Below the pieces are notes generated by a model that saw nothing but the letters and a program-made list of their open reading frames with translations, did no database searches and was not told the origin of the DNA. From contig CAYJIR010000009.1 in the NCBI GenBank assembly GCA_964370295.1, forward strand, positions 3,924 to 67,923: 64,000 nt of DNA. Reading direction: 5' to 3'. Below are positions 18,137 through 27,725 of this stretch, one piece after another. Position 1 is the stretch's first letter. The number at the start of each line of letters is the position of its first letter. Source of the DNA: JAAYCI01 sp964370295. Lineage in GTDB: Bacteria; Bacillota; Clostridia; Oscillospirales; Ruminococcaceae. Made by a program: the position numbers and the translations under genes.

Positions 18137-18895
18137 TTAATTGGGTGCAGTGGGATCTACAGGCACACCCTCGAACAAATTAACCACCGGCTCTTCCCCG
18201 GGTTGTGGTGGCTGTGTTTCTATTCCGGCTGCTTGCGCTGCTTCCATTTTGTTGTCCGGCACTTGCGGCTCCTCTATTTCAAGCTCTTGCAAGTCTTCTA
18301 TCTCCAACACTTCTTCCTCTTCGTATTCGTACACGTCTGTGCTGTATTCGTCGCTATACTCTATCCTAGCATCTTCAATTTGTTCAATGGGCTCGTCCAA
18401 TGCACTTAAAGATTCGATGTGCTGTTTGTATAAATTTAAAATTGTGGCTTTAAAGCGCATCACCTGTGCTTGTAATTGTTCTAATTTCAAGCGTTCACGT
18501 GCGCTTTCTTCTTCGGCTTGCTCGCGCAATAGCTGTGAAGTGCCCGTGGCTTCACGTACCAAAGCTTCCGCTTTTTGTTTTGCCTCGTGCACCACGGTTT
18601 CACCCATGCGCTGTGCGTTTAACAAGGCTGTTTTCAACGTGTCTTCTTCACTACGGTATTCCTCTACTTTTTGCGCCAATATTATTATTTTAGACTCAAG
18701 GTCGTTTTGGATATCCTGCGCCCCGTTCAGCTCTGCCTTTGCTGCGTCTAGCTCTGCCCTCACAGCGTCCATCTCTGCATTTTGCGTCTCCAACGCTGTG
18801 GCAACCTGAGACAGGTATTCATCTACATCGGCCGGGCTATAACCTTTTCTTACGATATCAAACTTTACATTACGCGCGCTTTCTGCATTCATCAA
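18137..18895 (-). CDS. divIVA: DivIVA-domain cell division protein
   Basis: 252 residues. The N-terminal DivIVA lipid-binding motif is clear (VKFDIVRKGYSPADVDEYL), followed by a long coiled coil (about 30-165). The family binds curved membrane at the septum and poles and recruits division or wall proteins. The last 80 residues are strongly acidic and include several Glu runs and Pro/Gln, a tail longer than in Bacillus DivIVA. It lies 59 bases downstream of sepF in the same direction, the conserved ylm/division arrangement. A GpsB-like role is possible but less likely given the length. Confidence 0.9.
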   Translation of the reverse strand: MMNAESARNVKFDIVRKGYSPADVDEYLSQVATALETQNAEMDAVRAELDAAKAELNGAQDIQNDLESKIIILAQKVEEYRSEEDTLKTALLNAQRMGETVVHEAKQKAEALVREATGTSQLLREQAEEESARERLKLEQLQAQVMRFKATILNLYKQHIESLSALDEPIEQIEDARIEYSDEYSTDVYEYEEEEVLEIEDLQELEIEEPQVPDNKMEAAQAAGIETQPPQPGEEPVVNLFEGVPVDPTAPN

Positions 18896-18954
18896 AAAGC
18901 CTCCTTCACTTTATGTATTCCATTGTGTTGTACCCCTATCTTATATCAGCGGCT

Positions 18955-19407
18955 TTAAAAGAAAACACCGCTACTTTCCAGTTCGTCCAAAATATCACCC
19001 ACAATATCCACATTATACGGTGTTATGATAAATGTGTTGTTGGCCACGCGCTTAATTTGGCCATTGTTTGCATAGGCCACGCCAGACAGAAAATCTACCA
19101 AACGACGCGAAACCTCTTTGTTGGTAGACTCTAAATTTAGCACCACAGTGCGGCGTGCGTTTAGATGGTCGGCTATAGCCGAGGCATCATCAAAACGTTC
19201 GGGTTTCACAAGCACCACCTGCAACTGAGTTGTGGCGTTGATATTTACCACTTTATTGCGTTTTTCCATAACATAATCGTCTGCGACTACAGCAGACGAA
19301 CTTGCCGAGCCTTGATTACCGATGAACTCCATGTCCTCGTTTTCGTACATATCACCATCGTCGTCCACGCCCATAATATCCCGAATTTTTCCTAAAAACC
19401 CAGCCAT
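18955..19407 (-). CDS. sepF: Cell division protein SepF
   Basis: 150 residues, usual length. An N-terminal amphipathic helix (GFLGKIRDIMGV) would bind the membrane. An acidic linker follows, then the SepF core (about 65-145) with VVLVKPERFDDA, RRTVVLNLES and RRLVDFLSGVAYA. SepF polymerises and anchors FtsZ at the division site. It sits directly after yggS and before divIVA, the conserved order in Bacillota. Confidence 0.95.
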   Translation of the reverse strand: MAGFLGKIRDIMGVDDDGDMYENEDMEFIGNQGSASSSAVVADDYVMEKRNKVVNINATTQLQVVLVKPERFDDASAIADHLNARRTVVLNLESTNKEVSRRLVDFLSGVAYANNGQIKRVANNTFIITPYNVDIVGDILDELESSGVFF

Positions 19408-19494
19408 AGCATTCTCCTTTGTTATATTACCTATTCATTCTATATGTCTTGGTTGCACTTTTTCTCCCAAACCAAAACCTCTTGCTATTAATTA

Positions 19495-20199
19495 TTACAC
19501 CCTTTTTCCAAACAGGGCAGTCCCCACACGCACCATGGTTGCCCCCTCTTCTATCGCCACCTCATAGTCTGAAGACATTCCCATGGAAAGTATATTAACA
19601 TTATTATTATCCATTTTTTCGCCCTGCATGTCAACAAATAGATTGTACATCTTGCGAAAATATCCCCGTGCCGCCTCGGCGCCTTCGTTGGGGGGAATAC
19701 ACATGAGACCACGCAAACACACATATTCGCTTTGCGCCACGCGCTGGGCCAGCGCCAAACACCCAGCCACATCAAGGCCTGTTTTCGACGATTCTTCGCC
19801 AATATTTATCTCAATCAATACAGAAAGTTTTTCTTGTTTTGCCGCAAAAGCTTTCTCTAGCGCCTCTAGGGTTCTTTCGCTGTCTAGGCTTTGTAACATG
19901 CAAATTTGGCCCGGTAAAAATTTTGCTTTATTTCGCTGCAAATGCCCAATCAGATGAACTCGAGGGCTCAAATCTTGCAATTGTGGCACCTTTTCTATTA
20001 TTTCTTGCACGCGGTTTTCCCCAATATCCCGCACTCCCGCTTGCAACAAATCGCGCACAGCCTGCACGGGCTGTGTTTTGCTTACCCCCACCAAAGTAAC
20101 TTCCTCTACTTTACGGCCTGCCCGTATGCAAGCGTTTTCTATTTTTTCTTGTACTCTAAGCACGTTGTCTCTAATTTGGCTAGATGATGCGTTGGTCAT
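19495..20199 (-). CDS. YggS/PLPBP-family pyridoxal phosphate homeostasis protein
   Basis: 234 residues, usual length. It is a one-domain alanine-racemase-like barrel with VTLVGVSKTQPV near residue 30, whose Lys binds pyridoxal phosphate, then IGENRVQEI, HLIGHLQRNK and LSMGMSSDYEVAIEEGATMVRVG near the C-terminus, which hold the phosphate-binding Ser/Thr/Arg. The family controls the pool of free pyridoxal phosphate and has no known catalytic activity. The start overlaps the end of the HlyD-like gene by 20 bases, so the two are probably translated together. Confidence 0.94.
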   Translation of the reverse strand: MTNASSSQIRDNVLRVQEKIENACIRAGRKVEEVTLVGVSKTQPVQAVRDLLQAGVRDIGENRVQEIIEKVPQLQDLSPRVHLIGHLQRNKAKFLPGQICMLQSLDSERTLEALEKAFAAKQEKLSVLIEINIGEESSKTGLDVAGCLALAQRVAQSEYVCLRGLMCIPPNEGAEAARGYFRKMYNLFVDMQGEKMDNNNVNILSMGMSSDYEVAIEEGATMVRVGTALFGKRV

Positions 20200-21496
20200 A
20201 TAATTCTACTCCTCCGGATTCCACTATAATTTCGTCGTACAACTCTACTTCGTTTACACCTGCTTCGTAGGTTTCTGACAATAGAATATAATCCTCGCTG
20301 TCCACAAGCACCTGCACAGGACGCAACATGGCTTGGTTGCCAAATTTTTCGTATACACAAGTTTGCCCTTCTATGATGCGCAAAGCCTGTTTTTCTATAC
20401 GCAAGCCCGTTTGCGTGCTAAAAATAATTTCTGCCTTTTCAAAACGCAAATTTAAAATATCGGGGTTTACCTCTTCGCATAGCAGTTCTATCTTGGCAAT
20501 CTGTGCCTCTTCGTCCAGTTCCACGGTTTGCACACTCACGGTTAATGGTTCATCACTAACGTCTGTAAAACGCAGGGCCAGTTTGTCCCCCGGTGTAAAC
20601 TTTTCTGCCTCTTCCATCGCAACCACTGTAAAAAAATGCCACTGGTAATCGGTCACCATATGTCCTACCACCGATTCCTCAAAATATTCTGCCTCTTGCC
20701 CCATGGTTTGCACAAGCTGTTGTGGTGTTTGTGTTGCCAGCATATCATACGCTATGGGCACTCGGTCTTGCCGGCCCGAAGGCACAAAATATCCACTTTG
20801 GGGCGCTGCCACAGAACCTTGCGGCCTTGCGGCTTCTTCTAAGGCATCGGCCCTGCTTTGCAAGGTATTCAACCGCGCCGTATAATCGCTTTCATCTCCC
20901 GTTGCCAATTGCAAAAGATTGTTTGCCATCGTTAAGTTATTTCGCACCTGCGGTATTTCACTATAATCGTCACTTGCCAGTACCTCTACATAATCCAGCA
21001 GGCTCTCCTGGGTTTCGCGCAGTATCACATCCACATCTCCCGCCTGCACAGCCGTATCTTGCACCTCTTGCAATAACACCATTTCCTCTTGCACCGCAAC
21101 CAGTTCTTCTCTTGCCAACACTCCGTCATGGTTTGCATACACCAGCGCAATTTCATCACCCTCAGAAACGCGTTGCCCGCTTGCCACCGTGTAGTACATC
21201 ATCCCTTCGCTTTGCACCGGTACAGACTCTATGCTCACAAACCCCTCCACTTGCAAGGCGTCTGTCATCTCGGCCTGCACCAAAATGGCTGTACGCATTC
21301 TGGGTGCAAGCACCAACACTACTTGTAAAATTAAATATAACAAAACGCTCAGCATCACAAGCCAAAAAACAACACGTAAACGACGAAAAATTACATTTTT
21401 TTGCACGGAAGAACCAAGCTCTTGCCCTTTTTGTGGCACGGGCACTTGTGCCCGTGCTTTGTTTTTATCTGTTTTTTGTTTTTTCTTGCGCTTCAA
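20180..21496 (-). CDS. HlyD-like membrane-anchored adaptor protein
   Basis: 438 residues. A very basic cytoplasmic N-terminus (Lys/Arg-rich, 1-35) precedes one membrane segment (about 39-63). The extracellular part begins with a barrel-sandwich hybrid start (EGFVSIESVPVQSEGMMYY, then GQRVSEGDEIALV), has a coiled-coil insertion (about 130-235) and closes with beta-rich segments. This is the plan of HlyD/MFP adaptors. No ABC or RND transporter lies beside it. In many Clostridia the same kind of gene sits just before sepF, suggesting a role at the division site or in the cell envelope, though this is only context. Confidence 0.75.
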   Translation of the reverse strand: MKRKKKQKTDKNKARAQVPVPQKGQELGSSVQKNVIFRRLRVVFWLVMLSVLLYLILQVVLVLAPRMRTAILVQAEMTDALQVEGFVSIESVPVQSEGMMYYTVASGQRVSEGDEIALVYANHDGVLAREELVAVQEEMVLLQEVQDTAVQAGDVDVILRETQESLLDYVEVLASDDYSEIPQVRNNLTMANNLLQLATGDESDYTARLNTLQSRADALEEAARPQGSVAAPQSGYFVPSGRQDRVPIAYDMLATQTPQQLVQTMGQEAEYFEESVVGHMVTDYQWHFFTVVAMEEAEKFTPGDKLALRFTDVSDEPLTVSVQTVELDEEAQIAKIELLCEEVNPDILNLRFEKAEIIFSTQTGLRIEKQALRIIEGQTCVYEKFGNQAMLRPVQVLVDSEDYILLSETYEAGVNEVELYDEIIVESGGVELYDQRII

Positions 21497-21590
21497 CAGT
21501 GTTTGAGCCCTCCTGTTTTAAATAGGTGAACGCCACAAACCAAAAACCAATCTCCCCGATATAAATCCCCTATAAAAAGACCACAACCCT

Positions 21591-22535
21591 TTACCGGGCC
21601 ATAAACTTGCGAATTTCCGCCTCTGCCCTCTGCTGCACATCCCCGTCTTCACCACTTAGCCATACATGAAAACTATGACGACGAAACCAAGTGAGCTGAC
21701 GTTTGGCATAGCGCCGTGTCGCCTGTTTTAACAAAGCCACGCAGCTGTCTAAACTTTGCTCTCCCTTAAAATAGGCAAACAGTTCTTTATACCCTATGGC
21801 CTGCACAGCGGTTTTAAAATTCTCTTTGTTTTGGTACACCCATTCGGCCTCTTGCAAAAGCCCTGACTGCATCATGCGATCCACACGTGTTTCTATTCGC
21901 TGATACAAATGCGCACGTTCATGATCGCACAGCACTATCACCAAGGTATCCAGCTTGCTTTGTTGCGCCTTTGAATTTTTGTGGCGCGTCGCCATGGTAC
22001 TTTGGTTTTGCTCTGCCTGTGCCAAAGATTGCACAATTCTTTTTTTGTCATTTGGGTGTAAACGGCTGGCTCCCTCTGCATCTAAAACAGCAAGTTGTTG
22101 CCATAAAGCCGCACCACCTTTGCTTTGCCATCGTTCTTCCAGTTCTAAAATAATCGAATTATCAATCTTTTTTTCTGTGAAACTGATACCATTTACAAGA
22201 CTGTCCACATATAAACCCGTACCCCCACATAACACAGGCAAAGCATCGCGTTGTGCAACCTCATGCACACAGGCCTCGGCCGCTTGCACATACTGCGCCA
22301 CCGAAAAACTCTCCTGCGGTGACAAAAAAGACACAAGATGTCTTTTTATGTTTGGGTATTCATGCGCCAGCGGGGCCGCCGTTCCCACGGAAAGCCCCTT
22401 ATAGATTTGCATGGAATCGGCCCCTATCAATTCGCCGCCAAACCGCTCGCATAAAGAAAACGCCAATTCTGTTTTTCCCGTAGCCGTAGGCCCACACACC
22501 ACTACTGCTTTTGTCTTTTTATCCAAGACGTCCAA
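21591..22535 (-). CDS. miaA: tRNA dimethylallyltransferase
   Basis: 314 residues. MiaA adds a dimethylallyl group to A37 of tRNAs that read UNN codons; MiaB (27726) then adds the methylthio group, so both steps are encoded in this window. The P-loop is GPTATGKTEL near residues 15-24, followed by ELIGADSMQIYKGL and GGTGLYVDSLVNGI. The start is a TTG at 22535, overlapping mutL by 17 bases, with AAGGAG about 11 bases upstream. In many Bacillota hfq follows miaA; here the next gene is the HlyD-like one and no hfq is visible. Confidence 0.95.
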   Translation of the reverse strand: MDVLDKKTKAVVVCGPTATGKTELAFSLCERFGGELIGADSMQIYKGLSVGTAAPLAHEYPNIKRHLVSFLSPQESFSVAQYVQAAEACVHEVAQRDALPVLCGGTGLYVDSLVNGISFTEKKIDNSIILELEERWQSKGGAALWQQLAVLDAEGASRLHPNDKKRIVQSLAQAEQNQSTMATRHKNSKAQQSKLDTLVIVLCDHERAHLYQRIETRVDRMMQSGLLQEAEWVYQNKENFKTAVQAIGYKELFAYFKGEQSLDSCVALLKQATRRYAKRQLTWFRRHSFHVWLSGEDGDVQQRAEAEIRKFMAR

Positions 22536-24450
22536 ACTGTTTTTCCAGCTCCTTGCGTGTAATTTTTAATAGCACAGGCCTGCCGTGAGGGCAAAATGGT
22601 GGCATATCCCCTTGCAAAATCTGCGTGGCCAAATACATAAGCTGCTCAGGTGGGGTATTATCTCCCCCTTTTATGGCCGCTCGGCAAGCCATAGAGTGTA
22701 GCACCCATTCGATTTTTTGATCTTGCACCTGTTTACCACCATATAAAAGTCCTTTGGCCACATCTAGCAAAAGACCTTCGATGTCTTCATGGTTCACCTC
22801 GGCCGGTACGGCACGCACCAATAGATCTCCGCCACCAAATTCTTCAAGCTCTACGCCACTTTCATACAAAAGTGCCTCATTTTCTAAAAGCACTGCCTTT
22901 TCTGCCCCACCCAAAGGTACCGCCACAGGGCACAAAAGCATTTGTGCCCCTGCATGTTTTCGTTCTCTTTCAAATTTTTCGTATAAAAGACGCTCGTGGG
23001 CCGCATGCTTATCAATGACATATAAAGTATCTTCCCACTGCGCCAGCACATAGGTGGAAAACAGCTGCCCCACATACTGCAATTTTGTGCCCACTTTCTC
23101 GTCTTGCACCGCATGCTCTGCCATGGTTTGCTGCTGTGGTTGTAGCGGTTCTTCCACTGGGTGCTCTGGCTGTGGCAGTTCTTTTTCTCTAGAGTTCAGA
23201 TCTTCCTCTCCCACGTGGATATCCAAACCGTACTGTGGCGTTTGCCTTGGCAAAAAAAACGCCTGCTTGGGTGCCTTCTCCATGCGGTATGGTATTGCCT
23301 GCGCACTGGAATTTAATGTGTTCGCCTCGCTTCCCGCATCTACAGCGGGCCTATTTTTGCTTTGCAAAGACAAAGCCGTCCCCACAGGGTTTATTTTTTC
23401 TGCGGAAGCAATCACACTTTTTGCAGGTTCCGGCTGCGCAAACACAAGCTCGGTTTGCTGCAAATCCCCCTGCGAGAGTGCCTCTTTTACCGCCGCATAT
23501 ACAGCCGAAAAAACCTCTGCATCGTTTGCAAAACGCACCTCGGTTTTGGCCGGATGCACATTGACATCCAAAAGCTCCGGCGGCATGGTTACAAAAAGCA
23601 AGCAGGCCGGGAAACGTCCTTGCATCAGCCTGCCCCGGTAGGCCTGCTCTAAAGCGGCCATCAGCGTGCGGCTTTTCACATAACGTCCATTGATATAAAA
23701 ATATTGCATGGAACGGCTTTTTCGTCCGGCAGAAGGCAAGGAAATAAAACCATTCACCCTATAGGGAGCTTTGTGATAATCCGACTCCACAAGCCCCTTT
23801 GTAAACTCTTTTCCCAACACAGCATAAGCCGTGGCTTTTAAATCTCCATAGCCCGGCGTGCAAAACAACTCTTTGCCATCTTTACAATACCGCAAGGAAA
23901 TCTCTGGGTGCGAAAGTGCCAAACGCCCCACCAAATCTGTAACATAGGCCGCTTCACTGGTATCTTTTTTTAAAAATTTCATGCGGGCCGGCGTGTTAAA
24001 AAACAAATCGCGCACAGAAAAGGTAGTGCCAAACGGGCGCGCAGCCTCTGTATGTTGTTTTTCTTCACCGCCTTCTATTTGATACAAACCTGCATCCTCT
24101 TGCCCTTGTGCTCGCGTAAGTACTTCCACTTTGGAAACAGCGGCAATAGACGCCAGTGCCTCCCCACGAAAACCCAAGGTAGCGATGGCCTCCAAATCTT
24201 TTTCTGTGCATACCTTGCTTGTGGCATGACGCAGAAAAGCCACCGGCAATTCCGCATAGGCAATACCACAGCCATCATCTTGTATACGGATCAGCCGCAC
24301 GCCACCTTGTTCTATTTCCACTTCCACATGCTTTGCCTTGGCATCCACGGCATTTTCCACCAGCTCTTTAACTACCGAGGCCGGGCGCTCTACCACCTCG
24401 CCCGCAGCAATCAACTCTGCCGTGTGGGCATCCAGCACCTGTATGGGCAT
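22519..24450 (-). CDS. mutL: DNA mismatch repair protein MutL
   Basis: About 643 residues. The start at 24450 follows AAGGAG by six bases; the longer ATG at 24471 is less likely. The GHKL ATPase domain shows VVKELVENAVDA, DDGCGI and GFRGEALASIA. A variable Pro/Gln-rich linker (about 345-450) precedes the C-terminal dimerisation and endonuclease domain. Its metal-binding motif reads DKHAAHERLLYE, with Lys where the family consensus has Gln, and the matching CPHGRP block is at the end. It acts after MutS, which lies just upstream in the same operon. Confidence 0.96.
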   Translation of the reverse strand: MPIQVLDAHTAELIAAGEVVERPASVVKELVENAVDAKAKHVEVEIEQGGVRLIRIQDDGCGIAYAELPVAFLRHATSKVCTEKDLEAIATLGFRGEALASIAAVSKVEVLTRAQGQEDAGLYQIEGGEEKQHTEAARPFGTTFSVRDLFFNTPARMKFLKKDTSEAAYVTDLVGRLALSHPEISLRYCKDGKELFCTPGYGDLKATAYAVLGKEFTKGLVESDYHKAPYRVNGFISLPSAGRKSRSMQYFYINGRYVKSRTLMAALEQAYRGRLMQGRFPACLLFVTMPPELLDVNVHPAKTEVRFANDAEVFSAVYAAVKEALSQGDLQQTELVFAQPEPAKSVIASAEKINPVGTALSLQSKNRPAVDAGSEANTLNSSAQAIPYRMEKAPKQAFFLPRQTPQYGLDIHVGEEDLNSREKELPQPEHPVEEPLQPQQQTMAEHAVQDEKVGTKLQYVGQLFSTYVLAQWEDTLYVIDKHAAHERLLYEKFERERKHAGAQMLLCPVAVPLGGAEKAVLLENEALLYESGVELEEFGGGDLLVRAVPAEVNHEDIEGLLLDVAKGLLYGGKQVQDQKIEWVLHSMACRAAIKGGDNTPPEQLMYLATQILQGDMPPFCPHGRPVLLKITRKELEKQFGRLG

Positions 24451-24472
24451 GGGCTTCTCCTTTCGCACCAAC

Positions 24473-27067
24473 TTATAACATGTTTTTTAGCGAGTATAAA
24501 AACTGTAATGCTTCTAAAGGGGTAAGGGTTTCTAAATCAGCCATGCGCAGTTTGTCTAAAAGTTCGCTTGGCACGGCCTCCTGCTGAACCCTGCCCAAAG
24601 TATCGAAGTCTAATTGTGTCACAGGCATATTAAGCTTGCTTGTAGCCTCTAGCGCAAGCAGCACCTCTTTTGCGCGCGACACAACCCCCTCGGGCAGGCC
24701 CGCCAATTTTGCCACCTGTATGCCGTAGCTATCATCGGCCGGGCCACGCACAATTCGACGCAAAAAGGTGATATCATCCCCACGTTTTTTTACGGCAATG
24801 TTATAGTTTTTTACCCCATCTATCGAATTTTCCAAGTCTGTAAGTTCATGATAATGGGTGGCAAACATCGTTTTACAGCCGGGGCCAATATCGGCATCCG
24901 CCATGTACTCTACCACCGCTTGGGCGATGCTCATACCATCAAAAGTAGAGGTGCCCCGCCCAATTTCATCTAAAATCACCAAGCTTTTTTGCGTAGCCTC
25001 TTGCAAAATTTCGGCCACTTCCGTCATCTCCACCATAAAGGTAGACTTGCCAGCCGCCAAATCATCAAAGGCGCCCACACGTGTGAATACCGCATCACAC
25101 ACACCCACAGTGCAACGCTCTGCCGGCACAAAAGAACCAATTTGTGCCAATAGCACAATAAGTGCTGTTTGCCGCATATACGTGGATTTTCCAGCCATAT
25201 TCGGGCCTGTTATCACCTGCATCCGACTCTGCGCACAATCCAGCTTGGCATCATTGGGAACAAAAGGGGTTGTCTTTTGCATTTTTTCCACCACAGGATG
25301 GCGCCCTTGTACAATATCTACCAAATCGCCCTCGTTAACAATCGGCCGCACGTAACGCCCGGCTACCGCCACTTGGGCAAGACAAGCCAACACATCCACC
25401 TGCGCTAGGGCATCTGCCGTTTTTTGGATGCGCACCTGCGCTTGCCCCACCTGCTGTAGCAAAACATGATATAATTCACGCTCCAGCACCACCAATTGCT
25501 CACCCGCGCGCAAAATGCGTGTTTCCAGACTTTTCAATTCTTCTGTGATATAGCGTTCTCCGCCGGTTAGTGTTTGTTTTCGCACAAAATGCTGCGGCAC
25601 CTGATGTGTAAAAGATTTACTCACCTCAATATAGTATCCAAACACCTTATTAAAACCAATTTTAAGGGTTCTTATACCGGTTTCTTCCTTTAAACGTGCC
25701 TCAATTTCTGCCAAAAGGCGCGTGCCACCACTATGAATATCACGCAGTTCATCCACATCATTAGAAAAACCCTCTCGGATATAGCCACCGTCTTTTAAAA
25801 CAGCGGGAGGATCTTGTGCAAGGGTATCGAAAATGGTTTGCGCCACATCATGCAAAGGGTCCAGTTCTTGGCATAGTTCTTGTATTTTGGGGCAAGAAAA
25901 CACCTGCAAACGTTGCAATAGCCCCGGCAAACGCAGGCAAGTGCCTGCAAGTGCTGTTAGCTCACGCGGGGTGGCCGTGCCAAACACCACACGTGTTAAA
26001 AGACGCTCTAAATCAAACACATGCCCCAACTCTTCGCAAAGCTCCAGGCGCTGTACTGTTTTTGTTGCAAGTTCTTCCACAGCATCTAATCGTGCATTAA
26101 TTGCAAACGAGCTAAGCAAAGGGCGCTCTACCCAGTGGCGTAGCAAGCGTTTTCCCATGGCCGTTTGTGTTTGGTCTAAAACCCAAAGCAAACTGCCTTT
26201 TTTTTCTTTACCACGCAAAGTTTCCAGCAGCTCTAAATTGGCTGTGCTGGTAAGAGGCAAGCTCATATAGTGGGCACTTTGCTCGCAACGAAGATATTGT
26301 AAACGATCTACCCCTGTTTTTTGCGTGCGATACAAATAACAAAGCAAAGCCCCTAAAACAACTTGACATTCCTCAGCTTGTGCCGTTTGCCGCTGTGCAC
26401 CAAAATGTCTGGCGAGCAAATGACCTGTTTTTTCCAAAAGAAAATCCTCATCATCCAAAAGGTCTACACTCACCCGGTCTGCCAGTTGTTCTTTTATAAA
26501 ATCGGTGACAGCTTTGTGCTTTAATATTTCGCTGTTAAACAATATTTCGCTGGGATAAAAACGTGATAATTCGCCGCAAATTAATTTATCAATGCCCTGC
26601 CCCCCCAAAGTCATCACATGGGCACAGCCCGTGGAAATGTCGGCAAAACAAAGTTCGGCACGGCTATCTTGTATATAAATACACGCTATGTAATTGTTGC
26701 GGTCGTCTTCCAGCATCGAACTTTCCACCACGGTACCCGGCGTAACCACACGCACTACCTCTCGCCGCACCAGTCCCTTGGCTAGGGCCGCATCCTCTGT
26801 TTGCTCACAAATAGCAACTTTATAACCTTTTTCAATCAGACGCTTTGTATATGCCTCGGCTGAATGGTGCGGTACACCACACATAGGTGCCCGCTCTTCT
26901 AGGCCAAAATCCTTACCCGTTAAGGTAAGCTCTAGTTCTTTTGAAGCCAAAACAGCATCGTCAAAGAACATCTCATAAAAATCCCCCACACGAAAAAAGA
27001 GGATTCTATCCTTGTTTTGTTCTTTTATATCAAGATATTGCGCCAGCATGGGGGATGCTTTTGCCAT
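24473..27067 (-). CDS. mutS: DNA mismatch repair protein MutS
   Basis: 864 residues, standard MutS1 length. The mismatch-reading Phe-X-Glu motif lies in RVGDFYEMFFDDA near residue 30. The ATPase has Walker A GPNMAGKSTYMRQ near 612-624 and DEIGRGTSTFDGMS near 690. The lever and clamp domains fill the centre, and the short C-terminal tail would mediate tetramerisation. It is 22 bases upstream of mutL, forming the usual mutSL unit. Confidence 0.97.
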   Translation of the reverse strand: MAKASPMLAQYLDIKEQNKDRILFFRVGDFYEMFFDDAVLASKELELTLTGKDFGLEERAPMCGVPHHSAEAYTKRLIEKGYKVAICEQTEDAALAKGLVRREVVRVVTPGTVVESSMLEDDRNNYIACIYIQDSRAELCFADISTGCAHVMTLGGQGIDKLICGELSRFYPSEILFNSEILKHKAVTDFIKEQLADRVSVDLLDDEDFLLEKTGHLLARHFGAQRQTAQAEECQVVLGALLCYLYRTQKTGVDRLQYLRCEQSAHYMSLPLTSTANLELLETLRGKEKKGSLLWVLDQTQTAMGKRLLRHWVERPLLSSFAINARLDAVEELATKTVQRLELCEELGHVFDLERLLTRVVFGTATPRELTALAGTCLRLPGLLQRLQVFSCPKIQELCQELDPLHDVAQTIFDTLAQDPPAVLKDGGYIREGFSNDVDELRDIHSGGTRLLAEIEARLKEETGIRTLKIGFNKVFGYYIEVSKSFTHQVPQHFVRKQTLTGGERYITEELKSLETRILRAGEQLVVLERELYHVLLQQVGQAQVRIQKTADALAQVDVLACLAQVAVAGRYVRPIVNEGDLVDIVQGRHPVVEKMQKTTPFVPNDAKLDCAQSRMQVITGPNMAGKSTYMRQTALIVLLAQIGSFVPAERCTVGVCDAVFTRVGAFDDLAAGKSTFMVEMTEVAEILQEATQKSLVILDEIGRGTSTFDGMSIAQAVVEYMADADIGPGCKTMFATHYHELTDLENSIDGVKNYNIAVKKRGDDITFLRRIVRGPADDSYGIQVAKLAGLPEGVVSRAKEVLLALEATSKLNMPVTQLDFDTLGRVQQEAVPSELLDKLRMADLETLTPLEALQFLYSLKNML

Positions 27068-27114
27068 GCATTTTCACTCCTCTTGCTCTTTCCAAAATAA
27101 CGTGTAAAAAAGCC

Positions 27115-27306
27115 TCACTCTAAAAAACACTGCCGACAAAACAGGGGCTTTGCAAAAACATGCTCATTTCCCAAAGTTACACAGGGCAACCTTTTGCGGC
27201 AAATCAAGCATGCATTTGTGAAGTCGACCTTGTCAACAGCGCCTTTGTTTATCGGTTTTGTATGCCCGCCATGGCCTTTTAGGAACAGCCCCCACAAGAA
27301 CCGCAA
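27115..27306 (-). CDS. Small zinc-ribbon protein candidate
   Basis: Up to 63 residues between ylbF and mutS. It has two Cys-X2-Cys pairs (CLIC and CRQC) separated by exactly 20 residues, the spacing of a zinc ribbon, and ends shortly after the second pair. No ATG starts it. The best start is a TTG at 27306 inside the last codons of ylbF, preceded by GGTGG, which would couple it to ylbF translation. I do not recognise the family. A chance reading frame remains possible because the region is short, but the Cys spacing is hard to get by accident. Confidence 0.4.
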   Translation of the reverse strand: MRFLWGLFLKGHGGHTKPINKGAVDKVDFTNACLICRKRLPCVTLGNEHVFAKPLFCRQCFLE

Positions 27307-27695
27307 CTACCACCGCAAGCTGCTTCGGGCATTGGTTTTTCAACCTGCATGGGGTCTTGCCCGTCTACAGCTGCATTCAAAACAGCGTTCACATAAAGCA
27401 TAAACTCTTCTATTTCATCTTTTGCCAGGTTATATGCCTGCATGTTTTGGTTTTGCATAATGCGTGCATACAAGCCATTTATTTTCTCGTGCAAAGCATC
27501 AATACGCTCTTCACTTGCCTCATCTTTTTCCATTTCATTATTTAAATCTAGCCTTGCCAAGTTAAAATCTCCCAGCATGGTTTGCAGTTCTGCATCTTCG
27601 TCGTTAGCCTTTCTAGCCGCCAACATATTTTGATAGCAGACCTCTTGCTGAAAAGCCAGCGCCGCCTCTTTAAATTTTTTAATTGCCTGTTCCAT
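27279..27695 (-). CDS. YlbF-family regulator with Cys-rich tail
   Basis: About 138 residues; the ATG at 27695 has AAGGAG at the proper distance, unlike the ATG six bases earlier. The protein is almost entirely helical (about 1-112), matching the YlbF/YmcA family that, with YaaT, forms an iron-sulfur-carrying complex influencing RNase Y, sporulation and competence in Bacillus. The end is unusual: a Gly/Ser/Cys tail with CGGSCGSCGGCS, four Cys in eleven residues, which could bind a metal or an iron-sulfur cluster. It lies between miaB, itself an iron-sulfur enzyme, and mutS. Confidence 0.85.
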   Translation of the reverse strand: MEQAIKKFKEAALAFQQEVCYQNMLAARKANDEDAELQTMLGDFNLARLDLNNEMEKDEASEERIDALHEKINGLYARIMQNQNMQAYNLAKDEIEEFMLYVNAVLNAAVDGQDPMQVEKPMPEAACGGSCGSCGGCS

Positions 27696-27725
27696 TCGCA
27701 TCTCCTTTTTTGTTTTAAAGGCCTC

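Noticed and set aside
20722..21525. A 267-residue + strand frame opposite the HlyD-like gene
   Set aside because: Low-complexity Pro/His/Leu composition typical of antisense reading; the minus strand gene has a clear signal-anchor and family plan.
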